Positions 42,004 to 50,140 of a stretch of 64,000 nt of DNA are shown piece by piece. The notes below the pieces were generated by a model that was not told the DNA's origin, searched no databases, and was given only the letters and a program-made list of their open reading frames with translations. The translations under genes were made by a program, and so were the position numbers. The stretch comes from DASUGC01 sp035606665 (GTDB lineage Bacteria > Acidobacteriota > Vicinamibacteria > Vicinamibacterales > SCN-69-37): the NCBI GenBank assembly GCA_035606665.1, contig DATNEY010000001.1, positions 57,724 to 121,723 on the forward strand. Reading direction: 5' to 3'. Within the stretch, counting starts at the first letter, position 1. Each line of letters begins with the position of its first letter.

Positions 42004-44910
42004 ATGCTGAATCGAAGACGAAGTCTGGGAGTGGTGGCAGCAGCTCTGTTTGCGGCTGTGGCGTCGATCGGCGTTCACGCGCTGGCGGCGCGCGAGGCCG
42101 CGACGCGTCGTCCTTTTGTCCAACAACAAGCTCAGGGCAGGGGCGGCCCGACGCCGCCGCCGGCGACACTTGGACTCGAGAACGGCACGCTCGATTTCGA
42201 TACGCCGGACTTCACGCTGAAACTGGTCAAGGATTCCCAGACCATCGCCGCGCTTCAGCCGAAAGGCGCGAAGGGCATGGACGCCGCCAACCCCTTCGAC
42301 TTCACGCCCGCCGATCAACTCACGGCGCGGCAGGGCGATCGCTTCAATCATCTTGGCGATATCCAGCTGCGCGTTCAGCAGGCCGGATGGCGTGAGGGTG
42401 CGTGGGTCGATCTTGCGTCGAGTAACGCGCGCAAGCCGGTCAGTCCAATCAGCGGATACAAAACCTCGCCCGGAACGAAGGTGCTCGCGGCCGCGGATCT
42501 CACGCCGACCATGGGGGACTCGCCGGTAAAGGTCACCCGCGCCTGGACGGTCGACGCGTCCGGCCGCCTGGTGCTGCACTTCGACGTCATGAACACCAGC
42601 AAGGCCGACGTCGCGATCGGCGGCCTCGGCTTCCCGGTCGTGTTCAACAACATGATTCAGAACTTCGTGACCAACCGCGCGCGCACGCTGCCGCAGGCGC
42701 ACGAGATCTGCTCGTTCTTCGATCCCTACGTCGGGCGCGACGGCGGCTACCTGCAGGTGACGCGCCTTTCCGGCGCCGGCCCCGCGCTTGTCGTCACGCC
42801 ACAGCCGGGAACTCACACTCCGTTCGAGGCGTACCGGCCGCTCAACGACGCAACACGGCGCGGCCAGACGTTCGAAGGCGCGTTCGAATGGACGGTGCAC
42901 TCGAGCGCCTACGCGGCGGCTGAATGGAAGGGTGTCGATCAGTGGAACGCGCCAACGTCGCTGACGCTGAAGCCCGGTGAATCGCGCGCGTTCGGCCTGC
43001 GCCTGCTCGTCTCCGACGAGATCAGGAACATTGAAAAGACGCTGGCGGAGAATGACCGCCCGGTCGCCGTCGGTATCCCGGGCTACATCGTGCCGATGGA
43101 CATCGACGCGAAGCTGTTCATCGCGCCCGGCCGCCGCAAGATCGCAAGCGTCACCGTCGATCCCGCCGGCGCGCTGGCCGTCACCACGGGCACCGCTACG
43201 AAGACCGGTCAACTTCAGTACGTCGTGAAGGGCAAGAGGTGGGGTCGCTCGCGCCTCACCCTGAACTACTCCGACGGCAGCGCGCAGACGATTCACTACT
43301 ACGTCACGAAACCATCGGCGGAGGTGATCGCCGACATGGGCCGCTTCCTTACGACGAAGGCCTGGTACACGGACGAGTCCGATCCATTCAAGCGCGCCCC
43401 GTCCGTGATGACCTACGACCGCGCCAACAACCGCATCGTCACGCAGGACACGCGTGTGTGGGTCGCTGGTCTTTCCGATGAAGGGGGTGTCGGTGCCTGG
43501 CTCGCGGCCGTGATGAAAGCGTTCGGCCAGCCAAAGAAAGAGGAAGTCGACAAGCTCGCCCAGTTCGTCGACAAGGTGGTCTGGGGCCGCCTGCAGTACA
43601 GCGAAGGCGAGCGAATGTACGGCGTGAAGAAGAGCCTCTTCTTCTATCAGCCGGATCTGCTTCCCAATTATCAGTACCAGCAGGGCAACTGGACGTCGTG
43701 GACGTCCTGGAACAAAGAAGCCGCCGACGCGGTCAATCGCGCCTACGACTATCCGCACGTTGTCGCGGCCTACTGGACGATGTACCGGCTGGCGCGAAAT
43801 CATCCGGGCCTCATTTCTCACGCGGAGGCCGGGTCTTCAGGCCCGGCGCGCAGAAGTTGGGAGTGGTATCTCGACAAAGCGTTCAACACCGTGAAGTTCA
43901 TGGCCGGTGGATTCCAGCAGCCTGGTGCGCGCGGCGGTGTCGGTTACGTCAACGTCGGGCTCATGAATGGCGACATCTTCCTGATGCTTCTCGACGACCT
44001 GAAGCGCGAGGGCTGGAAAGAGCAGTCTGAGTACCTCGAAGGCGCGATGAAGCGCCGCGCCGATCGCTGGCAGGCGGACGCGTATCCCTTCGGATCCGAA
44101 ATGGCGTGGGACTCGACCGGACAGGAAGAGATCTACGCGTGGACGACGCACTTCGGGTACCACGACAAGGCGTTGGTCTCGCTGAGCTCGATTCTTGGGT
44201 ACATGCCGACGGTGCCCCACTGGGGTTACAACGGCAACGCGCGCCGGTACTGGGACTTCTTCTATGGCGCCGCGCCCGGCGGCACGACCGAGCGGCAGAT
44301 TCATCACTACGGGTCAGGACTCAACGCGATTCCGGCGCTCTCGCACTTCCGGCAGCATCCGGACGACTTCTATCTGCTCCGCATCGGCTATGCCGGCGCG
44401 TCGGGAGCGCTCTCTAATATTGATGAGGAAGGCTTCCCGTCGGCGGCGTTCCACTCGTTCCCGCAGAACCTGCGGTGGGACGCCTACACCGGTGACTACG
44501 GCCCGAACTTCTTCGGTCACGCGGTGAACGCAGGGACGTACGTGATCAACCATCCTCAGTACGGATGGCAGGCGTTCGGTGGCAACGTGACCACCACACC
44601 CACCTCCGTGACCGTGCGGACGCTGGACTCCATGCGTCGCCGCATCTATATCGCTCCATTGGGTTTGTACCTGACGCTCGACCGCGGCGCGTTCGAGAGC
44701 GTGACGATCAGTCCCACGACACGGGCAGTCCGCGTCGTTCTCGCGCCGGAGAGTGACATCACGGCGAGCGCCCTGCTGCGCATCGAGCAGCCCGCGGCCA
44801 TCAAAGGCCTCGGCACGTTCCGCACTGCCCGGACTTTCATCGAGGAGCGGGGCGGGCGGGTGATTCCGCTCGGGAAGACCTCGACGACGGTGGATTTGGC
44901 CGCGCGATAG
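42004..44910 (+). CDS. Large secreted DUF5695-like protein
   Basis: A 968-residue exported protein beginning with a signal peptide (MLNRRRSLGVVAAALFAAVASIGVHALA). The opening LGLENGTLDFDTPDFTLKLV and the later FDFTPADQL and NHLGDIQLRV recall the DUF5695 family, large secreted proteins with a catalytic-like alpha-barrel resembling glycoside hydrolases. Residues about 430-780 are helical and rich in Trp and Tyr (GNWTSWTSWNKEAADAVNRAYDYPHV; AAYWTMYRLAR; RAYDYP; EIYAWTTHFGYHDKAL), as in alpha/alpha-toroid glycosidases; a C-terminal beta domain follows. Acidic residues such as Glu in GSEMAWDSTGQEEIYAW could be catalytic, but this is not established. A hairpin repeat interrupts the coding sequence in frame at 43828-43847, encoding EAGSSGPARR. 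Confidence 0.7.
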   Translation: MLNRRRSLGVVAAALFAAVASIGVHALAAREAATRRPFVQQQAQGRGGPTPPPATLGLENGTLDFDTPDFTLKLVKDSQTIAALQPKGAKGMDAANPFDFTPADQLTARQGDRFNHLGDIQLRVQQAGWREGAWVDLASSNARKPVSPISGYKTSPGTKVLAAADLTPTMGDSPVKVTRAWTVDASGRLVLHFDVMNTSKADVAIGGLGFPVVFNNMIQNFVTNRARTLPQAHEICSFFDPYVGRDGGYLQVTRLSGAGPALVVTPQPGTHTPFEAYRPLNDATRRGQTFEGAFEWTVHSSAYAAAEWKGVDQWNAPTSLTLKPGESRAFGLRLLVSDEIRNIEKTLAENDRPVAVGIPGYIVPMDIDAKLFIAPGRRKIASVTVDPAGALAVTTGTATKTGQLQYVVKGKRWGRSRLTLNYSDGSAQTIHYYVTKPSAEVIADMGRFLTTKAWYTDESDPFKRAPSVMTYDRANNRIVTQDTRVWVAGLSDEGGVGAWLAAVMKAFGQPKKEEVDKLAQFVDKVVWGRLQYSEGERMYGVKKSLFFYQPDLLPNYQYQQGNWTSWTSWNKEAADAVNRAYDYPHVVAAYWTMYRLARNHPGLISHAEAGSSGPARRSWEWYLDKAFNTVKFMAGGFQQPGARGGVGYVNVGLMNGDIFLMLLDDLKREGWKEQSEYLEGAMKRRADRWQADAYPFGSEMAWDSTGQEEIYAWTTHFGYHDKALVSLSSILGYMPTVPHWGYNGNARRYWDFFYGAAPGGTTERQIHHYGSGLNAIPALSHFRQHPDDFYLLRIGYAGASGALSNIDEEGFPSAAFHSFPQNLRWDAYTGDYGPNFFGHAVNAGTYVINHPQYGWQAFGGNVTTTPTSVTVRTLDSMRRRIYIAPLGLYLTLDRGAFESVTISPTTRAVRVVLAPESDITASALLRIEQPAAIKGLGTFRTARTFIEERGGRVIPLGKTSTTVDLAAR
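43828..43847. repeat. Palindromic hairpin (family copy 3) inside a coding sequence
   Basis: The string gccgggtcttcaggcccggc lies within the DUF5695-like gene and is read in frame as AGSSGPA. With its flank (ggag before it) it matches the reverse complement of the copy at 44910-44929 at 23 of 24 bases, about 1.1 kb away in inverted orientation. Confidence 0.7.
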
Positions 44911-44929
44911 CCGGGTCTGAAGACCCGGC
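44910..44929. repeat. Palindromic hairpin (family copy 4), terminator-like
   Basis: Stem gccgggtct / agacccggc with central ga, beginning on the last base of the stop codon of the DUF5695-like gene. A likely transcription end point or a dispersed repeat. Confidence 0.65.
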
Positions 44930-44986
44930 CTCCAACGCTGTCAACCTCCCGCGCCCGCGGCTTGTATACATGTCAGGAGGCAAGCC

Positions 44987-45334
44987 GTGGAGATTCTGCA
45001 GTTGCTGCCGTTGTTCATCATCCTGGGGATACCGACGCTCATCGTCGTGGGTTCAGCCATCGCGACGGTCGTCCTGTTCAAGAGCTTGCGCCGAAGAGCG
45101 CGTGAGCAGGGCCACCCGTCGCTCCGGGCCTACCTGAGGGCCGCGCCGCGCACTGACGAGGAGAAGCGGGATGCGGCGGATCTGGCACTGAAAGGCCTGG
45201 TCCTCTGCCTGCTTGGGATGATCTTCGCGCCGGCGTTGCTGTTCGGGCTGATTCCGCTCTTCTATGGCGCGCGCAAAGTCGTGTACGCCTCGATGGGTCT
45301 CGGGTTCGTGGACCCGACGGGCTCGGCGGGCTAA
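44987..45334 (+). CDS. Small membrane protein of unknown function
   Basis: A 115-residue protein starting at GTG 44987 after a good ribosome-binding site (caggagg, 44974-44980). Two hydrophobic helices are visible: residues 2-30 (EILQLLPLFIILGIPTLIVVGSAIATVVLF), and about 70-97 (LVLCLLGMIFAPALLFGLIPLFYGA). A basic, polar loop lies between them (RRRAREQGHPSLRAYLRAAPRTDEEKRD). The form suggests an inner-membrane hairpin with a cytosolic loop. I do not recognise the family. A family hairpin overlaps the stop codon (45323-45344), after which the ECF sigma factor gene follows, so read-through into the sigma cluster may be limited. Confidence 0.55.
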   Translation: MEILQLLPLFIILGIPTLIVVGSAIATVVLFKSLRRRAREQGHPSLRAYLRAAPRTDEEKRDAADLALKGLVLCLLGMIFAPALLFGLIPLFYGARKVVYASMGLGFVDPTGSAG

Positions 45335-45344
45335 AGCCCGCCGA
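45323..45344. repeat. Palindromic hairpin (family copy 5)
   Basis: Perfect 10-bp stem tcggcgggct / agcccgccga around aa, overlapping the TAA stop of the small membrane protein and 13 bases before the sigma factor start. Identical in stem to the copy at 62486-62507. Confidence 0.7.
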
Positions 45345-45357
45345 CGACGAAGGCGCG

Positions 45358-45945
45358 GTGACAACACACGGCACCAATGACGAACCGGCCGCCGTTCGGG
45401 CGGCGGTCCACGCCGTCCGGAGCGGGCACGCCGACGCGTTCAGTGAAATCGTGAGGCGGTATCAGCGCCGGGTCTTTGGCCTGGCGCTGATGGTGCTGCG
45501 CGAGCCGGCCGCCGCAGAAGAAGTGACGCAGGACGCGTTCGTCCGCGCCTATACCCACCTCGATGCGTACGACACTTCACGTCCGTTCTATCCCTGGCTG
45601 GCCACCATTGCGGTTCGTCTGGCCCAGAACAGGCTGGTGCATCGCGGCCGCGTGACCGAGCACGAAGCACCGGCTGCCGGGCCTGATGTCTCGGACGCGG
45701 GCGCGACGGATCCCCTTTCGTCCCTGATCTCGAGCGAGGACGGGCGCGCGCTCTGGCGGCGCGTCGCGGAGCTGCCCGCCGGGGAACGATCCGCCGTGAT
45801 CCTTCACTACCGCCAGGACCTTGGAGTGAAGGACGTCGCGCGCGCGTTGGGCGTGACTGCAGGCACGGTGAAAACCTTTCTGTTTCGCGCGCGTCAGCGA
45901 CTCCGCCGCATGGCGGCTGACGCGCCCGGCAAGGAGAACGTATGA
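45358..45945 (+). CDS. ECF-type RNA polymerase sigma factor
   Basis: A 195-residue sigma-70 family factor. Region 2 is at residues about 28-90: FSEIVRRYQRRVFGLALMVLREPAAAEEVTQDAFVRAYTHLDAYD, then PFYPWLATIAVRLAQNRL. A polar linker (EAPAAGPDVSDAG) follows, then region 4 at about 135-185: LPAGERSAVILHYRQDLGVKDVARALGVTAGTVKTFLFRARQRLRRM, with its helix-turn-helix. It lacks region 3 and so is an extracytoplasmic-function sigma factor. GTG 45358 is the start; no strong ribosome-binding site is visible. The stop codon overlaps the start of the next gene (ATGA), a small membrane protein that may control it. Two lipoprotein genes follow and may belong to the regulon. Confidence 0.9.
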   Translation: MTTHGTNDEPAAVRAAVHAVRSGHADAFSEIVRRYQRRVFGLALMVLREPAAAEEVTQDAFVRAYTHLDAYDTSRPFYPWLATIAVRLAQNRLVHRGRVTEHEAPAAGPDVSDAGATDPLSSLISSEDGRALWRRVAELPAGERSAVILHYRQDLGVKDVARALGVTAGTVKTFLFRARQRLRRMAADAPGKENV

Positions 45946-46352
45946 ACCACGATCCTCTGTCCAGCGTCGGTGAGCTGCCGGAGCCCTCGGCGCCCACGAG
46001 CATCGAACGCGTCGTGATGGCGCGCATCGCGCGGATGGCCGATGCGCCGCCACGCGTCCAGGCCGTTCCCGATCGCAAGGCGCAGTGGCTCGATGTCCCG
46101 GCCTGGGCGGCATCGGTGGCCGGACTCGCTATCTTCATAGGATCGTGGATCGCCGGGCACGTCGAGTCCGGTCTCCTCGTGGCGGTCCAGGTCTCGCCCC
46201 AGACGGCGGCTGCGGCGCTGGTGCATCCGCCCGCGACCCTGACGGCGATGCTGGGGATCACGGTCGGATCGATTCTGTTCGTTGGAGGGCTGTTCCTGCC
46301 CGATCCCCCGTCCTTCCCGCGCCCGCCAGCGTCAAAGAACCCAGCCTGTTAG
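45942..46352 (+). CDS. Small membrane protein, putative partner of the sigma factor
   Basis: A 136-residue protein overlapping the sigma factor gene by four bases (ATGA), so the two are translationally coupled. The first 55 residues are soluble and charged (TSIERVVMARIARMADAPPRVQAVPDRKAQW). Two hydrophobic helices follow, AWAASVAGLAIFIGSWIAG (about 53-71) and LTAMLGITVGSILFVGGLFL (about 99-118), with a Pro-rich C-terminus. Cytosolic N-terminus plus membrane helices, coded right after an ECF sigma factor, is the layout of membrane anti-sigma factors. No zinc-binding anti-sigma motif (HxxxCxxC) is present, so this function is inferred from position only. Confidence 0.6.
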   Translation: MNHDPLSSVGELPEPSAPTSIERVVMARIARMADAPPRVQAVPDRKAQWLDVPAWAASVAGLAIFIGSWIAGHVESGLLVAVQVSPQTAAAALVHPPATLTAMLGITVGSILFVGGLFLPDPPSFPRPPASKNPAC

Positions 46353-46366
46353 AATTGCCGAGGTCT

Positions 46367-46801
46367 ATGCGCTCGAAGTTTCGCTCCCTGGCGGTGGGGT
46401 GCACCGCCGCGTTGGCGATAGTCAGTGCCTCCTGCGATAACGCCACGAACCCCACGCCGCCGAACGATGGCGGAGTTCCTGTGACCGAGACGTTTACCGG
46501 CACGCTGCAGCCAAGCGGCGATGCGTTCTATTCGTTCGGGATGGCCCAGGCGGGCAATGTGGCACTGACGCTCATCAGCGTGACGGGATCGTCCGTTCCG
46601 TCTGACGCGTTGTTTCCAATAGGGATTGGACTGCCTGTCGGAACGGGTTGCACGGCCGGCGTCGATGCCGCAGCCACGCCTGGCGCCACGCCGCAATTGA
46701 ACGTCACCAAGACATCCGGCATTTACTGTGTGCGGATCTCGGACAATGCGAGGCTCGGCGCGCCCGCCGTGTTCGTCCTCAACATCACCCACCCCCGATG
46801 A
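46367..46801 (+). CDS. Lipoprotein with one PPC-like domain
   Basis: A 144-residue lipoprotein. The signal peptide LAVGCTAALAIVSASC ends in a lipobox-like sequence with the modified cysteine near residue 23. The mature part reads TETFTGTLQPSGDAFYSFGM, a long stretch of strands, then CTAGVDAAATPG and SGIYCVRISDNARLGAPAVFVLNITHP. That is the fold and motif set of pre-peptidase C-terminal (PPC)-like domains (GxLxxGxxxxYxF ... GxYCVxVxD ... FxLxIxHP). A disulfide between the two mature cysteines is possible. The hexamer tagaat at 46350-46355 is -10-like. Its stop codon overlaps the start of the next gene, a paralogue with two domains. Confidence 0.7.
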   Translation: MRSKFRSLAVGCTAALAIVSASCDNATNPTPPNDGGVPVTETFTGTLQPSGDAFYSFGMAQAGNVALTLISVTGSSVPSDALFPIGIGLPVGTGCTAGVDAAATPGATPQLNVTKTSGIYCVRISDNARLGAPAVFVLNITHPR

Positions 46802-47577
46802 GAATGAACCCCCGGATGGCTCATATCCGTTCCCTGATGCTCGGCTGCGCGCTCGTGGCGGCCACCGCCGGCTGCAACAAGAGCCAGGAAACCACCACGA
46901 CGCCGACAACCGGCGGGGCGACATCGTTTACGCAGGTCTTCACGGGCACGCTCCAGCCACGCGGCTCAGCCTCTTACGCCTTTTCTTTGGGCTCGAGCCT
47001 GCCGGTGCGGCTATCGCTCGGAAGCCTGACGGACCTCAACGAGAATCCGCTGCTCAATTCGTTGACCATGACCTTCGGCCGGCCGCAGGGCCTCGGTTGC
47101 GGCGCCTTGCAGACAGTGACCGTACAGGCCGCGCTTGCGACGCAGCTGTTGTTCCAGCCGTCCGCGGGCACGTACTGCGTCGGGATTTCGGATCCCGGAC
47201 AGCTCAGCGGGGATGCGCTGTTCGGCATTCGCATCACGCAGGGCGATCCGAGCTCGACTGCCACGGCGGGCACGGATACCTATTCGAGCGTGATATTCCC
47301 GGGGGGCTTCACGTCGCGTACGTTCGAGGCGTCGGCCGCGGGCACTGTCACGGTCGTGATGGACACGATTTCTCCGGCGAGTGTCTCCTCGCTCTTCGCG
47401 GGCGTCGGATTCCCCCGGACGGACGGCGGCGGCTGCCAGTTGACGCGCACGTTCACAGCCTCGCGCGGCGCCCAGCTCGCGGTACCGGTCGAAATCGGGA
47501 CCTACTGCGTGAAGCTTTCCGATCCAGGCACGCTCACGCAGCTCACGAACTTCACGCTGAGGATCATCCATCCCTGA
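46798..47577 (+). CDS. Lipoprotein with two PPC-like domains
   Basis: A 259-residue lipoprotein overlapping the previous gene by four bases (ATGA). The signal peptide MAHIRSLMLGCALVAATAGC has a lipobox ending in ATAGC. Domain 1 spans residues about 40-145 (TQVFTGTLQPRGSASYAFSL; GTYCVGISDPGQLSGDALFGIRIT). Domain 2 spans about 150-259 (TDTYSSVIFPGGFTSRTFEA; GTYCVKLSDPGTLTQLTNFTLRIIHP). Both match the preceding protein's domain closely. They probably bind carbohydrate or polymer at the outer membrane surface, as other PPC-like domains do. With the sigma factor and the small membrane protein they make a compact four-gene unit. Confidence 0.7.
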   Translation: MRMNPRMAHIRSLMLGCALVAATAGCNKSQETTTTPTTGGATSFTQVFTGTLQPRGSASYAFSLGSSLPVRLSLGSLTDLNENPLLNSLTMTFGRPQGLGCGALQTVTVQAALATQLLFQPSAGTYCVGISDPGQLSGDALFGIRITQGDPSSTATAGTDTYSSVIFPGGFTSRTFEASAAGTVTVVMDTISPASVSSLFAGVGFPRTDGGGCQLTRTFTASRGAQLAVPVEIGTYCVKLSDPGTLTQLTNFTLRIIHP

Positions 47578-47663
47578 CGCTCTGCAACGACGCGAACGAA
47601 CGGGAACGACGAGAACAGCCGGGTTCCTAGTTCGCGTGTTAAGCTGAATTCGCGCGTTTCGAA

Positions 47664-47769
47664 CCGCGGTCCGGACCCTGTGCAAGTTCAGACGACGAAC
47701 CGCGTCAGGGCCGGAAGGCAGCAGCGCTCAGTTGATCCTGCACTGTGCCGCAGGACATCCGGGCCGCGG
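47664..47769 (+). ncRNA. ffs: Signal recognition particle RNA, bacterial small form (4.5S-like)
   Basis: The conserved apical core is present: gtcagggccggaaggcagca (47704-47723), followed on the 3' side by gtgccgcaggac. The ends ccgcggtccgga (47664-47675) and tccgggccgcgg (47758-47769) pair as a terminal stem. About 106 bases, the usual length for the small bacterial type without Alu domain. It binds Ffh and targets membrane proteins to the translocon. Its position directly upstream of dnaX, ybaB and recR is a widely conserved arrangement and supports the call. Confidence 0.92.
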
Positions 47770-47784
47770 TTGGTTACACGCCAC

Positions 47785-47890
47785 AAGGGCAGAGGTAAGT
47801 CGGAGGACGAAGGTAAAAGGGCCGCACGCAGTCCCTTTGACTTTGAACCTTCAACCTCCCTGTGACCTCTGACCTTTGCCCTCTGCCCTT
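47785..47890. repeat. Long imperfect hairpin between the SRP RNA and dnaX
   Basis: The outer arms aagggcagagg (47785-47795) and cctctgccctt (47880-47890) pair perfectly. Inner pairings include aaaggg with cccttt around the loop ccgcacgcagt. The two arms are built of rough variants of 'ccttTGAcctt', as in small non-autonomous repeats. It could end the SRP RNA transcript or be a dispersed element. Confidence 0.5.
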
Positions 47891-47919
47891 TTGCGCGCCA
47901 AACGGACTATTCTTTTGTG

Positions 47920-49644
47920 ATGTCGCATGTGGCTTTGGCGCGCAAATGGCGTCCGCAGAAGTTTGAAGACGTCATCGGCCAGCGCGGCACCATCGACACC
48001 CTGAAGAATGCCATCGTCAGCGGCCGGCTGGCGCAATCGTTCATCTTTGCGGGCCCGCGCGGAGTGGGGAAGACGACCACCGCCCGCATTCTCGCCCGCG
48101 CGCTCAACTGCGTGAAGGGGCCGACGGCCGAGCCGTGCGGCAAGTGCGATGCGTGCACGGAGATCGCCGAGGGCCGCGACGTCGATGTGCTCGAGATCGA
48201 CGGCGCCACCTACACCGGTGTCGACGCCGTCCGCGAAGTCATCGTCGAGCCACTCTCGATTTCGCCGATGCGGGATCGGTTCAAGATTTTCATCATCGAC
48301 GAAGTGCATCGGCTCTCGAAGCAGGCGTTCGATGCCCTGCTGAAGTCGATCGAAGAGCCGCCGCCCTACGTGAAATTCATGATGGCGACGACCGACCTGC
48401 ACTCGGTGCCCGCCACCATCCAGTCGCGATCGCAGGTCTTCGAGCTGAAGACGCTGCCGTTCGCGGCGATCCGCGATCAGCTGAAGCAGGTCACGACGCG
48501 CGAGAAGGTGAAGGTCGAGGATGCGGCGCTGTCGCTCGTGGCGCGCGCGGCTGAAGGCAGCATGCGCGACGCGCTGTCTGCGCTCGACCAGGTGCTGGCG
48601 TTCACGAGCGATGCGGTGACGGCCGCCGACGTGAGCACGGTGCTCGGCCTCATCGGCCGCGATGCCCAGTTCGAGATCGCCGAGATCGTCGCCCGCGAGG
48701 ACGCGGCCGCCGTCTTCGGCGCCGCCGGGAAGGTCATCGAAGCCGGCTTCGATCTCCGTGTCGTCTGCCGCGAGCTCGCGAGACTCGTCCGCGATCTCCT
48801 TGTCATCCGTGTTGACGCGTCGCGCCTCAACGATCCGGAGATCGCCGCCGAGAACGAACGCGAGCGGATGAAGGCACTAGCCGATCAGTATTCGCGCGAG
48901 GACCTGATGCGCGCGTTCGACCTGCTGTCGCGGTCCGAGTACGAGATCAAGCGGTCGTCACAGCCGCGGCACCAGTTCGAGATGACGCTCATCGAGTGGA
49001 TTCATCTGAGAAAGCTGACGCCGCTCACGGAACTGCTCACGGGGTCCGCGGGTTCCTCTGGTTCCATGGGTTCTGGCGGTTCCGTGGGTGCGGCAAGACC
49101 GCAGGCGGCGCCAAGATCCGGGCCGATGGCGTCAGCGCCGCCGGCACCTCGCCCATCACCGGCGGCGGCTACCGTGCCCTCCGCTCCTCGGCCTCCGGCT
49201 CCACCTTCCGCGGCTTCGACCTCATCCGCTCCGGTCCCTCCGGCCGTATCCTCCGTTTCCTCGGCGGGCTCTGACCAGAAGGGTGCACTCCTCGCGGCGA
49301 TCCGCGACGGGAACAAGATGCTCTACTCAATGGTCTTCGCGCAGGCGCAGAAGGTGGAACTCGGCGACGACGCGCTCGTACTGACGTTCGCACCGCAACA
49401 CCGGTCGCTCAAGACCCAGCTCGAGGGCAAGCGTGCGTGGGTGGAGCAGATCGCGAGATCTGTGACCGGACGCGCGATCCGGCTGGTGGCGAAAGACGGT
49501 GAGGGCGCTTCTGTGCCCGTCGCCGGGCCCGTCGACGCCGCCAGGACCTCCGCGCTCCGCGCCCGCGCCAAAGCGGAGCCTGTCGTGCAGAATGTGCTGG
49601 ACGTCTTCGGCGGCGACATCGATAGTGTTGAGGAAATTGACTGA
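47920..49644 (+). CDS. dnaX: DNA polymerase III subunit gamma/tau
   Basis: A 574-residue clamp-loader subunit. The N-terminus is characteristic (MSHVALARKWRPQKFEDVIGQ), followed by the Walker A loop GPRGVGKTTTARILARALNC (near residue 45), the zinc-binding site EPCGKCDACTEI (near 70), the DExx-like motif IIDEVHRLSKQAF (near 126), and sensor 1 VKFMMATTDLHSVPATIQSRSQ (near 150). A Gly/Ser then Ala/Pro-rich linker spans about 370-430, and a tau-like C-terminal domain follows (ALLAAIRDGNKMLYSMVFAQAQKVEL). ATG 47920 is preferred to GTG 47917; tattct at 47908-47913 is -10-like and would give a leaderless mRNA. It functions in the replisome, loading the sliding clamp. Confidence 0.95.
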   Translation: MSHVALARKWRPQKFEDVIGQRGTIDTLKNAIVSGRLAQSFIFAGPRGVGKTTTARILARALNCVKGPTAEPCGKCDACTEIAEGRDVDVLEIDGATYTGVDAVREVIVEPLSISPMRDRFKIFIIDEVHRLSKQAFDALLKSIEEPPPYVKFMMATTDLHSVPATIQSRSQVFELKTLPFAAIRDQLKQVTTREKVKVEDAALSLVARAAEGSMRDALSALDQVLAFTSDAVTAADVSTVLGLIGRDAQFEIAEIVAREDAAAVFGAAGKVIEAGFDLRVVCRELARLVRDLLVIRVDASRLNDPEIAAENERERMKALADQYSREDLMRAFDLLSRSEYEIKRSSQPRHQFEMTLIEWIHLRKLTPLTELLTGSAGSSGSMGSGGSVGAARPQAAPRSGPMASAPPAPRPSPAAATVPSAPRPPAPPSAASTSSAPVPPAVSSVSSAGSDQKGALLAAIRDGNKMLYSMVFAQAQKVELGDDALVLTFAPQHRSLKTQLEGKRAWVEQIARSVTGRAIRLVAKDGEGASVPVAGPVDAARTSALRARAKAEPVVQNVLDVFGGDIDSVEEID

Positions 49645-49755
49645 ACCTTATGGCGGAGCGAGTGCGCGGTCAGCGCACGAGCCTCGCGAACGAAGCGAGA
49701 CTTGCCTACGCGCTTTTCACAGGAGGCGAGTCGAGCGAGAGAGTGAGCAGGGGGT

Positions 49756-49774
49756 CCGGGGGCGAAGCCCCCGG
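49756..49774. repeat. Palindromic hairpin (family copy 6) before ybaB
   Basis: Stem ccgggggc / gcccccgg with loop gaa between dnaX and ybaB. It lies 9 bases before the ybaB start. The preceding 100 bases are rich in 'gcgag' and 'gagcg' words and look like a degenerate repeat rather than a gene. Confidence 0.55.
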
Positions 49775-49783
49775 GAGTGAATA

Positions 49784-50074
49784 ATGGACATACAGAAGAT
49801 GATGAAGCAGGCGCAGCAGATGCAGGAAAAGCTGCAGCGCACCATGTCCGAATTGAAGATCGAAGCGACCGCCGGCGGCGGCACCGTCGTCGTTCAGGTC
49901 AACGGCAACAAGCAGATGCTCTCGATCAAGATCGATCCCGACGCCAAGGACGACTTCGAGATGCTGCAGGACATGATCGTCGCGGCCGTCAACGACGCGC
50001 ATCGCAAGGTCGACGAGGCCCTGGCCGGACAGATGCAGGGCATGATGGGCGGCATGGGCCTGCCCAGTAATTGA
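49784..50074 (+). CDS. ybaB: YbaB/EbfC nucleoid-associated DNA-binding protein
   Basis: A 96-residue protein matching the family closely: MDIQKMMKQAQQMQEKLQRTMSELK at the N-terminus (a long helix), a central three-strand sheet TAGGGTVVVQVNGNKQMLSIKIDPDA, and a C-terminal helix with VNDAHRKVDEALAGQMQGMMGGMG. It forms dimers that bind DNA and shape the nucleoid. It is encoded between dnaX and recR, as in most bacteria. ATG 49784 follows a purine-rich stretch (gggag) with suitable spacing. The Met/Gly-rich tail is typical. Confidence 0.93.
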   Translation: MDIQKMMKQAQQMQEKLQRTMSELKIEATAGGGTVVVQVNGNKQMLSIKIDPDAKDDFEMLQDMIVAAVNDAHRKVDEALAGQMQGMMGGMGLPSN

Positions 50075-50140
50075 TTCCAGCGGAAAGCGCTTGACGTGAC
50101 GTGGTAGCCTGTCTTCGTCAACGAGTCCACGTCAAGTCAA

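Noticed and set aside
41584..43821. A 745-residue minus-strand frame overlapping the DUF5695-like gene
   Set aside because: Only the last 95 residues (from ATG 41871) look like a protein; the upstream part is antisense to a well-formed secreted protein.
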